Part shown: positions 10,574-23,632 of the stretch, in pieces | Layout of the letters: every line of letters begins with the position of its first letter | Numbering within the stretch: position 1 is the first letter of the stretch | From: Hirsutella rhossiliensis | Lineage: Eukaryota > Ascomycota > Sordariomycetes > Hypocreales > Ophiocordycipitaceae | DNA length: 64,000 bases | Assembly (NCBI RefSeq): GCF_020360975.1 | Contig: NW_025408670.1 | Coordinates: forward strand, 6,262,001 to 6,326,000 | Reading direction: 5' to 3' | The notes under the pieces: generated by a model | Seen by the model: only the letters and a program-made list of their open reading frames with translations | What the model was told of the DNA's origin: nothing | Databases searched by the model: none | Made by a program: the position numbers and the translations under genes

Positions 10574-12014
10574 ATGATGAAGGACCTCGCGGGCACGGCT
10601 CCGGGGAAGCCGGTGCTCCCGTCGCTATGGACCGAGAACCTTGCTGTCGCCGTCCTCAACCGTCTACCGAGCCGCTACCACACGACAACCCGCCGTCGCA
10701 GTCGTTCCAACGCTAGACCCGGTGCTTCTGACATCACCACGCTACAGAAGTCCTTTAACCTCTGGGACGGCATCCGCGACCTGCAAAGGCGCAGATGGCA
10801 CCCCGCCGACCTTCAGTACCTCTTCTTGGCCGGCCTCGTCCTCTTCTCGCTATGGATAGCCCCTTCGGCCCCCGCCGTCAAGACGTTTGCCCTCGTCGGC
10901 GCCGCCTGGATCCTACTCATGCCCGCGACCCGCCAATTCTTTCTGCCCTCGGTCACGATATGGGTTTGGCTCGTCTACTTTTTCTGCAGCCGGTAAGTTT
11001 CCACTACCCAGCATCCACAGCCAAACTCTGGCGCCGCGCTAACGTGCTGCTGACAGCTTCATCCCCACCGAATACCGTCCTCACATCTGGGTTCGAGTGC
11101 TGCCGGCCCTGGAAAACGTACTCTACGGGGCAAACCTATCCAACATCCTCTCGGCCCATCAGCATGCCGTCCTCGACATACTCGCCTGGCTCCCCTACGG
11201 CATCATCCATTTTGGAGCCCCTGCCGCCTGCTCCCTCATCATGTTCATCTTCGCCGCGCCCGGCACCACGGCCGTCTTTGCGCGCACCTTTGGCTGGATG
11301 AGCATCCTCGGCGTCACCATCCAGCTGCTCTTCCCCTGCACCCCGCCGTGGTACGAGAATGAGCACGGCCTCGTGCCCGCAGCCTACGGCATGCCCGGGT
11401 CCCCGGCGGGCCTGGCACGCATTGACGCCATTTTCGGCATCGACCTCTACTCGACCAACTTTACCGCCGCGCCCCTGCCCTTTGGCGCATTCCCGTCTCT
11501 GCACGGGGGCTACGCCGTCCTGGAAGCTCTCTTCATGAGTCACTGCTTCCCGCAGCTAAAGTTCTTCTTCATCGGCTACGCCGGGTGGATCTGGTGGTCC
11601 ACCATGTACCTCAGCCATCACTACGCCATCGATCTCGTCGGCGGCGGCCTGATCGCCATGGCCTTTTTCTATTCCGCTCGCGCACGATGGCTGCCTCGGC
11701 GCCAGCCCGGCAAGCTGACTCGATGGGATTACGACTACGTTGAAGTCGGCCACCGCCATCGCACCCCAGACGAAGAGTACGGTGATGGCCAGTACTTCGG
11801 ACTTGGACTGTTCGAGCACCGCCGCGGTGACTCGAGCGACGGGTGGTCCCTCGGAAGCAGCTCCAGCTATAGCTCGAGCAGCGGCACCGTCAGCCCGTCC
11901 TCGTCGGACGGATCCTCGGGGGTGTTTGTCGTGGATGTGGACAGCCACGTCCAGCCGTGGGATGCGAGTTCGCACCGAGACGTCGAGTTGAGCGATGTCG
12001 TCATCACGAGGTGA
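10574..12014 (+). CDS. AUR1: Inositol phosphorylceramide synthase catalytic subunit Aur1
   Basis: IPC synthase transfers phosphoinositol from phosphatidylinositol to ceramide in the Golgi. It is an essential fungal sphingolipid enzyme and the target of aureobasidin A. Predicted exons are 10574-10992 and 11057-12014 (458 aa); the 64 bp intron has donor gtaagt and acceptor ctgacag and splits an Arg codon. The protein has several hydrophobic segments, the LFPCTPPWYENEHG signature and the two PAP2-like catalytic motifs: FPSLHGGYA (first catalytic His) and YLSHHYAIDLVGG (second His and Asp). The last 110 residues form a hydrophilic tail rich in Ser, Asp and Gly, longer than in yeast but of a kind seen in filamentous fungi. 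The start is the first of two adjacent ATG codons. Confidence 0.93.
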
Positions 12015-13644
12015 TGGTCTCTCTCGGCTCTTGTCGGGAAATTACAGTGCATGGCGATGCACGACGGCAATCGATCTCACTCGCTCGCCGACCCCACCCA
12101 CCGCCGCGACCGGGCTGCATCCCATGTCATCCCTGGCCAGGGCAGGCTGGTACGACTCGACGTTGGAAATATCCTACGATCTGCACGTGAAGCATTCTGG
12201 CTTTGCATCTTTGGCATTCTAGCGGCACAGCGACTCGGCGCAAGGCGCCGTCTATTCTACACAACCATGATATGTCCATACGAGCCACCGGGAGAGGTGC
12301 ACGCTCGCCCCCGGGGATTTGACGGCTGGCCGCCATTAATGCGCAGGGAGTCGGCAGAGTGGGCGCAAGGGCGCCCGGAACGAAGCGCCACTTTCTCTTC
12401 CTTTCGACCTGGGAGTCGGCGGCCACTCGACCATGATAGAATACGTAATGTTTAACCACCACAACAGACAGACCTGTGCATATACACACCAACACACACT
12501 CACACACACACATTTACAAGTTATGTTGATATGGAAATCCCGCATCGCACAGAGCGGGCTCACTACTCGCGATGGCTTGCGGCAGCGGCCAAGGGAGGAA
12601 TGGCCCCGCGGGGCAGGGGCTCTAAAAGGGAGGCGCTCACGGGTTTCTGGGACGGCCGTCATGATCAAGGCTGCAGGCGCGGATGGCTTCGAGATTTGGA
12701 CCAAAAAGGCGCCAGGCAGGCCGGGGAGGGAATGGGAGGAAATACCAGAGACACCACTCGCTAGACGCTAGACGTTGCAGAGGAATGACGACAGGCAGGT
12801 GAATTGCAAAGCGCCCGTGTTTCTAGCTCCCGGGGGCTCAGCTCCTGGTCTGTTTGCGTGTCGTCGCTGTGCTTCTTTTGCCTCGCCCTTCTCCTCCATC
12901 TGCGTAGTCAAAGGGGGGCCCGACTGACTTGGGTAACTAACTACGTGCTGAAGCAGCAGCCAGTCCGTCGTCGTTGGCGTCGACTTTTGCCGCGTTGCCG
13001 CGGAGACGCGGGGCCGATCTACAACCCGACCGACGATCCAGGATGATGGTTTAACCAGCTCGTAGACAGGCGGGCGTTGGCTCCCGGGTAGGCGGCCACC
13101 AGTTGGTCATGTGCGCGCGCCGGAATCAGAGCCCAATCCCTTGGACGCATCAGAGTGTGTGTGCATGATATCACATAGCGCCCCCCCCCCCCGTCTCGGA
13201 CGCTCGCTTTTCTTTCCCACATGAGCCCACGTCATGTCTCTCGACATACACGGGCGATTCTCCCACGCGTCCTCCCCCCTCGCCCACCGCTCACGCAGAT
13301 CCGGGTCCTTGAATTTGCTCAAGTAGAACACTTTCCTCGCCCCAAACACACCCAAAAAGGAGATGCCGATTATATCCATGCCATGTGCGTCGACGTTTTC
13401 GCCATGGCGAGCGTAGATCATGTCCCCCTCGTCCTCACCGAGTTGTCGGAGCCTACTCATCTGCAGTTCCAGGTTTGCATGCATATACCAACAAAGACAA
13501 CTTCACCCCATTCCCTTGTTTATAAATACCCGGCCAAATATCCCGCGCCCAGAGAGCTAGCCAACCGCTCTCTCTCGCTCATCGTCCCTCCTCCTCTGGC
13601 ACCCCGCGCTGCCTCGCCATGCGCAGAGCACGGGGTCGGTGTGG
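12015..13644. other. Intergenic region between convergent AUR1 and CaMK genes
   Basis: This should hold both 3' UTRs. A CA-rich microsatellite lies at about 12482-12512 and a run of 14 C at about 13181-13194. No credible coding region was seen; frames in the 3' part of 13107-13640 lack family motifs. Confidence 0.6.
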
Positions 13645-14454
13645 CTACCTCTGCGACGTGGGGGCGCTCCAGAGCCCGTGGCTTGTCTGGACGACGCGGT
13701 TTGCCTGGTTCCCCGGCCGTAACGATGCCGGTACGCCGCTGGTGCCGGCCTGCGTGTTGCCCATGACCACGTCGTCCGAGTCGGGCTGCGTGGCGTAGCC
13801 GCTGTCGTCCTTGCCGAGAGATATCGCGCTGTCGTCCTTGCGCACCGCCGTCGACGCGGAGCCGCGCGCGGCCGCCTTTGCGCCAGAGGGTTCGCCGGAG
13901 CGGGCGCCGTCCATCATCAGGTTCTGGGCCTCGCGAAGCTTGTTGATGGCGCGGACGGTGTCGATGGCGGCGTGCAGGGTGCGGCGGGCGTTGAAGTTTT
14001 TCTTGATTGTGGGCAGCAGGTTCTCGCCGGCACCATCCGAAGGCTCCTGGTCGGCGACAAAAGGATGCTGGAGAGCCTCGTGGGCGGTGATGCGCTTGGT
14101 GTGGTCGACGGTCAGGCAGCGGCGGATAAAGTCTTTGGCGTGGGTGGACACGCCGCGCCAGTACTCGATGGGGGTGAAGCTGTAGTCTGCGTTGAGAATG
14201 GCCTGCATCTCCTCAAAGTCCGAGTCGCGGTCAAAGGGCGTGTACCCGCAGAGGAGGAAGTAGGTGATGACGCCAAGGGCCCAGAGATCGACGGGCTTGC
14301 CGTGGCCCGTCTTCTTGAAGATCTCGGGGGCCATGTACCCCGGCGTACCGCACGTCGTCGTCAGGACGTGGAACTTCTCCTCGTCCATGATGCGCGAGAG
14401 GCCAAAGTCGGCAATGAGGAGGTCGGCGTTGTCCTCGGGGGTGCGGAAGAGGAG

Positions 14455-14490
<36 letters not shown>

Positions 14491-14986
14491 GTCGTGGAGG
14501 TATGCGACGGCGGACAGGGTGGCACGGATGAGGTCTGCGGCGTCGGACTCGTAGTAGGAGCCCTTGCGGCAGATGCGATCAAATAGCTCGCCGCCGAGGG
14601 CGAGGTCGGTGACGAGGTAGAGGTTGTTCATCGTCTCGAAGTAGTCGACGAGGGTGAGGATGTTTTGGTGGCCCATGGACACCTTTTTGAGGACGGAGAT
14701 TTCGTTGCGGACCTGTCGTTGCCGATGAGACTTGTCAGTGACTGGTCGCTTGTGTCGTCGATGGACAGACAGGCAAGGTTAGGGGCCTCACCATGTGCTC
14801 GCGCCCGGCCATGAGGCGCTTGTTGATGACCTTGGCAGCATAGTAGCGGCCCGTGTCAATGTGGACGCACTCCTTGACGACTGAGTAGGAGCCGGCACCG
14901 AGCGTCTTGCCGACCTTGTACCTGCACGGTTGAACCTGGGGCGGCTGTTGCTTGTTCTCGGGGTTATCCATCGTTGGCTGCTCCAT
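13645..14986 (-). CDS. cmk1: Calcium/calmodulin-dependent protein kinase (CaMKI type)
   Basis: Cytosolic Ser/Thr kinase activated by Ca2+/calmodulin, acting in stress, growth and development signalling. Predicted exons are 14986-14792 and 14712-13645 (420 aa), with a 79 bp intron (gtgagg...cgacag) falling after REHM and before VRNEI. The kinase domain runs from about 20 to 285: glycine loop LGAGSYSVVKE, ATP-binding Lys in AAKVINKR, HRDLKPEN with catalytic Asp at about 146, DFG at 167-169, and activation loop TTTCGTPGYMAPE. It is followed by a putative autoinhibitory and calmodulin-binding helix at about 305-330 (KKNFNARRTLHAAI...) and a Ser/Gly/Asp-rich tail. The gene is intact and of family-typical length. 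It is convergent with AUR1 and divergent from MSS4 over 3.3 kb. The paralog number (1 or 2) is not resolved by sight. Confidence 0.92.
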
Positions 14987-17900
14987 TCAGTCGGCAGGGG
15001 CGGCGTCGTGGACGAAGGCGACAGGGACAAGGGCGGGACGCAGCCCGGGCGGACTCCGAGGTCAGTCGGCCACGCCAAACCAAGCCAGGCTGCGAGGCGC
15101 CCGAGACGTTTGCTTTGATGGAAGCGGGCTTGACGAGGCGGGCGCTTCGAGTGTGAGTGTCGTCAAATCAAAAGCATCTATCGCTGGGTGTATGCTGGGG
15201 GATGCGCCGCGATGCCGTGCAATGGGAGAGGGGGCACGCTGGAGAGAGTGAATCGCGGCTATGATGTTATAGGTGGTGGTGGTGGTGATGAAGGAAGAGG
15301 AGAAACTTGGGGAGAGGGATTGTGAGCGGGTGGGGTGGGAGGTGGGAGGTGGGGCAGATCTTCAAGGCGCCGACTGACTTGTACTCGTCTTGGCTGCTAA
15401 CTGGCCTGATGCTGCTGGGCTGAACCCATCAGGCTCGTTGGACCGAGCATCCCCAATCAGAATGACAGAGGTTTGACGCCGTGGATAGCCTGAATGCGCC
15501 TTTTTTTTTGGCCGCACAAGCTCGCGTGCAACAAAAGGTCCGTTGTCCCGATCGTCTCACGGAGTTCGTCTTGCGAAATCGTCTGCTGCAGCCCCTCAGG
15601 CGCCAGGCAAATAAATCATCCAGATTCGCCCTATCTGGAAAAGCCCAAACGTCGATGGAAATTAATGTATATCAGGAGTCTCATCTCCACCCATCGTCGG
15701 GGGCCAAAAGCAGGTAGGTAGGTCCCTTGTGCCCCAGATGCGCCATGGACAATTCATTGGCTGCCCGAGTCGCTGCTCGAGAGGATTCCGAGGTGTCTCG
15801 AGGGACAGCCAAGATGAATACAGCATCGACTACCACTGCCACTACAGGCGCCAGCACACCGTAAGCTGACGGGGCTTGTCGGACAGGAAAGGCTCTCGAC
15901 GCCGTGGAGCTTCTTCCTGTCCAACGTCTGGAAAGCATCATCTGGTGACTACTCGAGTAACTTATGATTTTTAGACAGCTGACGGTACAGTAGTCATCCA
16001 TACCAAAGTGAAGCCTGCTGTTTCGCAGGCCTTGTTGCCTAATGCTATGTACGGCACAAGCGAGTGCGAGGATCATGACCGGATTCGATAATGAGTCGAG
16101 CCAATGACGTTTGGAAAGTCAAACGAGCCGAGCTTCGCTGCCCATTTTCTTGACATGATTTCTTTGGGTTGTTGGACCAGGCGTCTTGTATTCGGTCCAG
16201 CAGTCTCATGCCCCCTTACTGACACAGGACCCTAGAGATGGCCTTTTGTGCTATTCTCTTCGCTTGTTGTTTTTATTTTTGGTTCGAGACCTCATGCCAG
16301 GACATGGGCCACTTAGCTCCCAGAAACGCGAGCTGGGGGCGGCAAAATGAAGGGTCCCTTGAGATTATAGCAAAGTGCATCGCAAGGATTCGGCTGGCCG
16401 TTGCTTACCAACGTGCGGTGGTGACACGCACCAGGTAAACCGCGGTGTTGGCACGACTCGAATGATGCTCAGTGGGCGCCCATGGGTGCGCCCACGGGTG
16501 CGACTCAACGGGCCCCGGTTCCGACCTCATCAAGCAATTTTGAGTCGTCGATGACGAGTGAGACATTACTTGCTGGAAGAGGTACTCGGTACTCCGAGGT
16601 GGGCACCGAGAGCCCGGCGGGACCCGCAGCCTCAATGCTCTTGTTATCGGTAGAAGAGGAGCGTTTGTTTGTCTCGAAAACAACTCTTGGCCGGCCTCGT
16701 CCATGGCCCGATGACGTCGCGTGGGCATGTCGAAACAAAGGCACCGGTAAAGTGGTTTCGGAACCGAGATGCACACCAGGTGATACAGTACACTGATCTT
16801 CAAGGGCAAAGAGTCGGAAAGCGTCTACGACTTGGATACGGTAAATAATCAAATCAGCGAGAGAAAGAAAAAAACACAACCATGGCCGGGCCGCTGAAGT
16901 GGTGGGTCGTCGCCGCCGTGGCTGAGTCGATGCCGCTCACCCGCAGTCAGGACCAAAAGGCGTAATGGAAATATTACCCAGATCCCCTATTGACTGCATG
17001 CGACGTCTGCCTATCAAGGGGCGACCGACAGAGGACGACTCGCAGGGCGGTTGGATCAGTCTCACCCCGCGGGAATGCGCCTGAGAGGCATACAGTAATT
17101 GCAGTGCCCATTGCACGCGGCATATTCTTATCAATGGCCCAAGCCATTTATAGCACATGGAGCTTTCACCGCCGCGCAGAGGCATGGGCCTTGGGCGATT
17201 ATGTATGCTGGCCGGCCACTGCCCTCACCAACAAGCAGCCAGCCATCTGGCCTATCAAGGCGCCTGTGAGAGAGGCGACGTTTCGCAAGCCGTGTGCGGT
17301 GGTGCGAGGTGCAGCATTTGTTGATGGCACGGTAGGTAGGCAGGTAGGTAGGTAGTGGTGGTGGTACTCGGGCATCATCTACAGCGGGCACCCGCCCGCT
17401 ACCCCTGCTGCAAGCCGCCAAAGCCTCGCTGCAATTTTGCGCTCCATCCACTACGGCCACTAGCACCTAGTACCTCGACGACCACAAATCAGCAGCGAGA
17501 TGGCGGTGGGTACTCGGTGCCCAGGTAGACTCCTTGTGCACTCAGCGCTGGCCGAGTAACGATAAGCGCGTGTGCACCGCCAGTTTGCCAAGGGACAGGT
17601 GCCCAGGGTACATGGTGCCCAGGTCCACCCTCCTGGCTTGGCACAACCTCCATACCTTGCTGGCGACGCGGCCAGACCGACGACGACACTTTCCGCGTTC
17701 CCAGCCCGCCAAACTTGGTCAATCTCAACCCTCCTCTCCAACCCTTCGCCCGCCACTCGCCCGCCACTCGCCCGCCGCCCCGTCATCCTCATCGCCGTCG
17801 CTGCGGTGAAGCCACGCCCGGAGACGCAAAGCAGCACCTCTTTTTCTTATCGCTGTTTTTTTCCCCTCTCGGGCCCTGCTTCCGCTTCGCATTCCGCAGT

Positions 17901-18327
17901 CTTTCGGCCTCGGGGGCCCTCTTCAGCCAGTCCTGCTGCTGCCCGCGTAGCTGTCGAGTCGTCGCCCATCCGCGCGCCATGCTCCTTGTCTCGCCTGTCC
18001 ACCACGTTCGATGACTGTCACCATCATCGCCATTGACTTCCCTCTCTTGTGCTTCGGCCGCGGCACCGGCTCACCATCCCTTTGCGTCTGCTGAGACACA
18101 GCCCTCCCAGTTCTTCGCTTAACTAAGCGTCGTCATCCCATCGACCGGAGCACGACCAAACGACGTCTGCCGTCTGCCGTCTGCCGTCTGCGCCTGTGTG
18201 AGAGAGCCAGGGAGAACGAGAGAGCAAGGGCACGCCACTTCCATCACATTGCCACATCAACACCGTTTGCTCGCCTCGACATCCTTTCGCAGAGCCGCGC
18301 GCGACGTCGTCTCCGGATTAGTGCGAG
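14987..18327. other. 3.3 kb divergent intergenic region, CaMK / MSS4
   Basis: No coding region with recognisable motifs was seen. It contains GTAGG/TAGGTAGG arrays near 17330-17356, TACTCGGTACTCCG motifs near 16585, a CT-rich MSS4 leader from about 17690, and a 7-base tandem repeat at 18164-18191. The spacing leaves room for two independent promoters. Confidence 0.55.
18164..18191. repeat. CGTCTGC heptamer tandem repeat
   Basis: Four consecutive copies of cgtctgc, about 140 bases upstream of the MSS4 start codon. Confidence 0.85.
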
Positions 18328-21300
18328 ATGCCCTCGTTCCTCAACGACGACACCTCGCCCATCTTCTCCACCGATCTCGACCTTCTGCATCTCGAATTCG
18401 GAAACGACTTTGGTATCGCGACAAAAGCAAAGAGTCCTGTCAATGGGGCTGCTATCGGCCACGCCCGCCCCGGCCTGAGCAACGAGAGCTTTGACGAGAG
18501 CTCGACCCTGTCCACCCACGACTCGGACATTTCAGACACAACTCCGATGCCCGCGAATGGCAACGTAACGCGACCAACGAGCATGAGCTCCCTTGCTAAC
18601 AGCAAGAGTGTGCACGCCGACTCTGACGCACAGGACGCACCAAAGCCCACCAACCCGCAGCCCAACGGCACTACCATTCTGCCCGATCGGACGGTGCAAC
18701 GACTGCCTCCGGCCAACGCAAATGACCACGCTTCCCCTCCAACAAGCCAGGCGAACCCGCCTTACACGGCAGCCCCGGCGACCCAGCTTGCACAAGACCA
18801 TCCGCCCATGGAAGGCAGCCATGGTGCCTCGAAACGGGCCGGCGACGATACTTCTCCGCCGCAAGCACCACCAGCGTCTCCCGAACCTGATCTTCTCAAT
18901 ACGAGGTCACAGACAGCCCCCCTCGCTCAAGGCCTAGAGCCTGGGCTGCCCAAAGGCCACCCTAACCGGTTTTCTTCCCCGCCCGCAATTCAGTATGCCA
19001 GCGCATCCGTGCCCACATCTTCCTCGGGGCATCTTCAACCGCCAACGGGGGGACCGTCCCTTAAGCAGAGACACACGCTTGAAGTTCCCAAGCTGCCCCC
19101 AAGCCGGCAGTCGAGGGATGGCGTGGATGCTGCCTACGCTAGCGGGCGCTTCTCGCCCAGCGTCGCCGGCTCCGTTGGGACTCGCCGTGCTTCGCTGAAT
19201 CTTGTTCGCCGTACCACACGGTCAATGCAGTCCGACTTCCCCAGGGACGAGGTGGTCCGCGACGAGGATGCCATCAGGTGGGCCGAGGCCTACCGGCAAA
19301 AGAGAGCCAGCAAGCGGAAACGCAAGGAGGAAGAGGACGACGACCGCGTGCTCGTCGGCACCAAAGTCGACGAGAGCCACGCCAACTGGGTCACCGCGTA
19401 TAACATGCTGACGGGGATCCGGGTGTCTGTCTCGAGGACCAACGCCAAGCTCGATCGGGAGTTGACCGACGCCGACTTTGACGCCAAGCAGAAGTCGACG
19501 TTTGACATGTAAGCCGGACATTGTCCAGAGTAGGGATAACATGGCGCTGACCGTACCACAGCACTGGCAACGAACTGGTTCCTTCGGCAAAATACGACTT
19601 CAAGTTCAAGGACTACGCGCCTTGGGTCTTTCGTAGGCTACGAGCCCTGTTCCGTCTTGACCCGGCCGATTATCTCGTTTCCTTGACGGGCAAATACATC
19701 CTCTCCGAGCTCGGCTCCCCCGGCAAGAGCGGCAGCTTCTTTTACTTCTCCAGAGATTACAAGTACATCATCAAGACTATTCATCATTCCGAGCACAAGT
19801 TCCTGAGGAAGATTCTCAAGGACTACTACACCCATGTCCAGGACAACCCCAACTCGCTCCTCTCTCAGTTTTACGGCCTTCACCGCGTCAAGATGCCCTA
19901 CGGCAAGAAAATTCACTTTGTCGTCATGAACAACCTCTTCCCGCCGCACCGGGACATCCACACGACCTTTGACCTGAAAGGGTCGACGATTGGCAGGGAC
20001 TACAGGGAAGACGACCTCGCCAAGAACCCTCGCGCCACGTTGAAGGATCTCAACTGGCTGAGGCGGCAACAGCAACTGGCGCTCGGCATTCAGAAGAAGC
20101 AGCTGTTCCTGGAGCAACTGCAGCGAGATGTCGTACTCCTCAAACGTCTCCAGATCATGGACTACTCCCTCCTCGTCGGCATCCACGATCTTTCGCGAGG
20201 CAACGAAGAGAATCTACGCGACAAGACTCTTCAGGTCTTTAACCCGGGAGGCGAAAAGTCGGCCGAGGACGACCCCCAATCGGCCCTCCTCCGAACTCCA
20301 TCGAAGCTGGAGAATGTACGCAAGGCCAGAGAGCTCAGGCAGATGATTCGACAGGAGCGTCCGGTGCCCATGGGTCAAGCTTTGGACAAGATGCCTGACG
20401 AGCTGCGCGAGGGCCACAGCCGTCCGGGATTCGTCTTCAACCAGGATGACGGCGGCTTCAGGGCCACACATGAGGACAATTCGCCTGCGGAAGAGATTTA
20501 CTACCTCGGCGTCATCGACTGTCTGACCCACGTAAGTCTCCTGGGCGAGCAAGGCCTCTTTGCACGTTGAACGCCGAGACTAACACCGCACACCAGTACG
20601 GAATAATCAAGAAGATTGAGCATTTCTGGAAGGGCCTATCGAGTGACAGGACACAGATCTCGGCACTGCCGCCGGACGAGTACGGAGACCGATTCTACAA
20701 CTTTATCGAGGGAATCACCATGTCTGCAGAGGAGGGGAGGCGGGAGGCGCAGCGGAAGGATCAGGAAGCTATCGCGGCCCAGGCTTCAGAGCAGGCATCA
20801 CACCAAAACCCCACGCCCAGGTCCCACCACGGCATCCCGCCCATGCCGGACCACCGGCCGCCAGCACCACCAGCGGGGGGCTCGGCGTCCCCAGAAGGGC
20901 GAGAAACACTCGAGATGGCGTCGAGGGAGGCGCGACGGTCTATCGCGAAGGGGGCGTCGGAGCAGGATGTCCCTGACCGGACGTTGCGCACCGGGGCGTC
21001 GATGCCCGACAAACGGGACTCATTGCAGCACGAGTCTATCCTTCCCGTCGTGGAAGAAGTCGGCGAAAGCAGCCGCGTCGATGCGGGACCGGGGACGAGC
21101 AGCGCAACGGGATCCAATGGCAAGATGCCTGTGCCTCCGCCCCCTTCTGGGCCGCCGCCACCCACGCCACCGAAGAGCCAATCCCAGCTCAAGGTCGAAA
21201 GCTCGGACAGCGGCTATGGGGGCAATAGCAACGGAACGATCAGCAGGGACAGCTCACTGAGGCTGCGTCCTCGGCTGAGCAAAGAGAGCCTGAACAAGGG

Positions 21301-21361
21301 TCTGCCCCCCCTTCCCGGGGAAAAGAAGCCGAACGGCGGAGGAGTGAGGATGGTTGCCTAG
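18328..21361 (+). CDS. MSS4: Phosphatidylinositol-4-phosphate 5-kinase (Mss4/Its3)
   Basis: Makes PI(4,5)P2 from PI4P at the plasma membrane, controlling actin, endocytosis and secretion. Predicted exons are 18328-19508, 19562-20531 and 20597-21361 (971 aa), with introns of 53 and 65 bp. Residues 1-300 are disordered and Ser/Pro-rich. RTTRSMQSDF, a basic KRKRKEEEDDD stretch and NWVTAYNMLTGIRVSVSR lead into the catalytic core (about 395-760). Core motifs include SGSFFYFSRDYKYIIKT (ATP-binding region), FDLKGS at about 530, IMDYSLLVG at about 592 and, across the second intron, YYLGVIDCLTH|YGIIKKIEHFWK. A Pro-rich tail (PPPPSGPPPPTPP) ends the protein. The joins were chosen because they reconnect the core motifs exactly. 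Typical of filamentous fungal homologs. Confidence 0.93.
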
Positions 21362-22174
21362 GTTGCCGTGACCATGACGTGCCTCTGCTTTCCGGCGAGA
21401 CGAGCTAAAGATTGAACCATTTCCGTTTGTGATTACTATCTCCTGACGACCAAGCTGCACGCCAGCGCAACCGAACGAAGAGGGAAGAGGGGGTGGTCCA
21501 GGGAACAGCATGTCGACGCTCAGAACGCCTCGGAGGTTTTGGGCGAGAGGGTGCTTGACGTGGACGCTCGGATGGATAGACATATTTGCAACACGACTAG
21601 GGAGAAAGTGTGAAGAAGCGGAGGGATCGATGACGAAGACGAGTCGTGGACTCTCAGAGCCTGGACACATGCCCAACTCCCCTTTTCTTTTCTCAATGGG
21701 GCTTGATGGTCGTGGTGGCAGAGTGGGAAGCTCGACATGCAAAGAAGTTGGTCTTGGCTGTGTTCTTGCACGCGTGCCCTCTCTTTTACCTTGACTTTGA
21801 AGAAAAAACATGGATGATACCACTAACGCACAAACAAGAAATTTTGCAGCATGTAAGCCTCCAGATCGGCTTTTCCTTATTTTTATTTCACCGTTGGTTC
21901 TCATTTGTTCGGTGGCCCATTCTTGCCCCTTGTACTATAGTCAAGGTGGAACGAGAGCAGCGAAGCTGGTTCACGGTATTCTAGAACATAAAATGATATG
22001 ATGAGAGTGACATTGATTGCTCGTGTAATAGATGGTGGTACTTGTACAGGGCCCTCAATGGCGGGCCGCGGTGTGCGTCGTGTTGTCGTGCGGACGTATA
22101 GTGGTGGCGAAAGAGGAATACATTTTCTACCCAGCTTCTTGCCATGCATTTCTTGTCCGTTACCGGGTTGTAGT
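21362..22174. other. Intergenic region between convergent MSS4 and COA6
   Basis: About 0.8 kb that should contain both 3' UTRs. It is visibly more AT-rich from about 21790 to 22010. No coding region was recognised. Confidence 0.6.
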
Positions 22175-22613
22175 CTAAGCACTCCTTTTCCTATGCAGCA
22201 TATTCTGAATGTCGTCCTTGCTGCTGGCGGGCTTGGAGGCAGCCTCGGGGGCAAACGACGTCTGGACCGTCATCTCGTGGGCGCCCTGCCTGCGCAGCTC
22301 GTCGAGGCGCCTCCTCTTCTGGGCGTCGGCGACGCGCCACTGCTTGAAGTGGGTGACCCAGGCGGCGGCGCAGTCGCGCTCAAAGACGTCGGACTCGCGG
22401 GGGCAGGCACGGCGGGCGGCGGCGGGGTCGCGCGTGGCGTCGAGGATGTCGTGGGCGTCGAGGCAGGCGAAGTAGGCGTCGCGCGCGGCCCAGCACTGCT
22501 GACGCTCGGCGCGGGTGGGGATGGCGGCGCCGGAGCGGATTGCGTCGGCGCGGGGAGGAGGAGGAGGAGGAGGAGGAGGAGGAGGAAAGGGGCCACCACT
22601 CCCGCCAGCCCAT
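22175..22613 (-). CDS. COA6: Cytochrome c oxidase assembly factor 6 (COX6B-like), N-terminus frame-broken
   Basis: Small twin-Cys protein of the mitochondrial intermembrane space needed for copper delivery to Cox2. The frame ending at 22175 contains a CX9C motif (CWAARDAYFAC) and a CX10C motif (CPRESDVFERDC), followed by AAAWVTHFKQWR, which is the COA6 arrangement rather than Cox6b. The well-placed start ATG at 22611-22613 (accaaaATGg, encoding MGW as in homologs) is in a different frame from the Cys motifs. The two frames would have to switch inside the (CCT)n tract at about 22555-22590, and no intron with proper phase was found there. Either the repeat length is wrong in the sequence, the real start is in an unseen upstream exon, or the gene is damaged. 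The stop follows HRKRSA. Confidence 0.75.
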
Positions 22614-23632
22614 TTTGGTGTTGCTGTGCAGTCTGCGCCTTGGAGCAGGCGGTCGCGGTTCGGCGGTTGCTTGACGATGGATGGTTGGAGGGGCGATGGA
22701 TGAGCCGAGGACGAGGGTTGTCCAGGCTCCGGCAGGAGAGGCAGTGGGGCTGTAGCTGAGGTGCGCCCTCGAAGATCAGACGTGTTCGAGTCTCGATGCT
22801 TTGGTCGTGTTTGTTGGTGGGAAATGCGTGGGCCGGAGACGGAGTCGGAGACGGAGACGGACAGGCGAGGTCGAAGCAGAGCACAGGGCGGGTGCTTTTC
22901 ACGGCAGAACGGCCCGGGCGGTGAGCCGACGCCAGTTGTCGTCCCCCGGCAATAACCGTTCGGGCCTGGTTCAGGTCCCGTTGCTGGCTGCCGACTGCTT
23001 CCCAGGTACAGGTTCGGGCCCCGTCTCCGCCTCCTTGCGCGGGACCCAAGTACTCGGTACTCGGCATGGCGCCTCGGGTAGGTGACAGGTGTACAGTAGC
23101 AAGGCGAGTGCAGGCAGGCAACGACGAGATGCCTAAACAGGGTCGTGACGTCTCTCTCGCCCTCTCTCTCTGAAATCGCCACAACTTCCCACCCTCGTTT
23201 CTCCCCATCCAGGCCTTATCTGCACTGCGCCTCACGCGGACTCTCGTGCGCTCGCGGGACCCCCCCTCCCCCCCGCCCCTGAGGCTCTGGTCATTTGTCG
23301 AAAAGCGGCCGCGTCGCGTCGCTCGCGCCCCCGTTCCGTCCGGCTGGCGAGGGCTTGCTTTTGTTAAAGGAGCGACGACTTGGAGCCACGGCGAGCGAGC
23401 GAAGGCAATAATAATAAATAAGAACCGAGTCCTCCTCAAGCCAGCGAACGCATCCGACGACGACGCAAAAGTCTGCTCTCCTTCCCCTCTCGCCTTTTGC
23501 CGCCGCCGCCCTCTCCAGCATCCGCCCGCCTCTCCCAGCCAACCTCGCACTCCCCCATCTCGAAAACCCGCATTCCCCTCGCTCTTCCTCCTGCAAAGGG
23601 CAAAAAAAAACCGGCGGCAGCAGCGCGCTCGA
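22614..23632. promoter_or_regulatory. Divergent COA6 / SYS1 promoter region
   Basis: One kilobase between two divergent starts. It holds CT-rich stretches near 23157-23172 and 23250-23280, a GTACTCGGTACTCGG motif near 23049-23063, and the SYS1 leader with ccgccgcc repeats. Long frames that cross it lack family motifs. Confidence 0.5.

Noticed and set aside
16260..16320. Possible tRNA B-box (ggttcgagacc)
   Set aside because: No A-box at proper distance and no cloverleaf or acceptor stem can be drawn.
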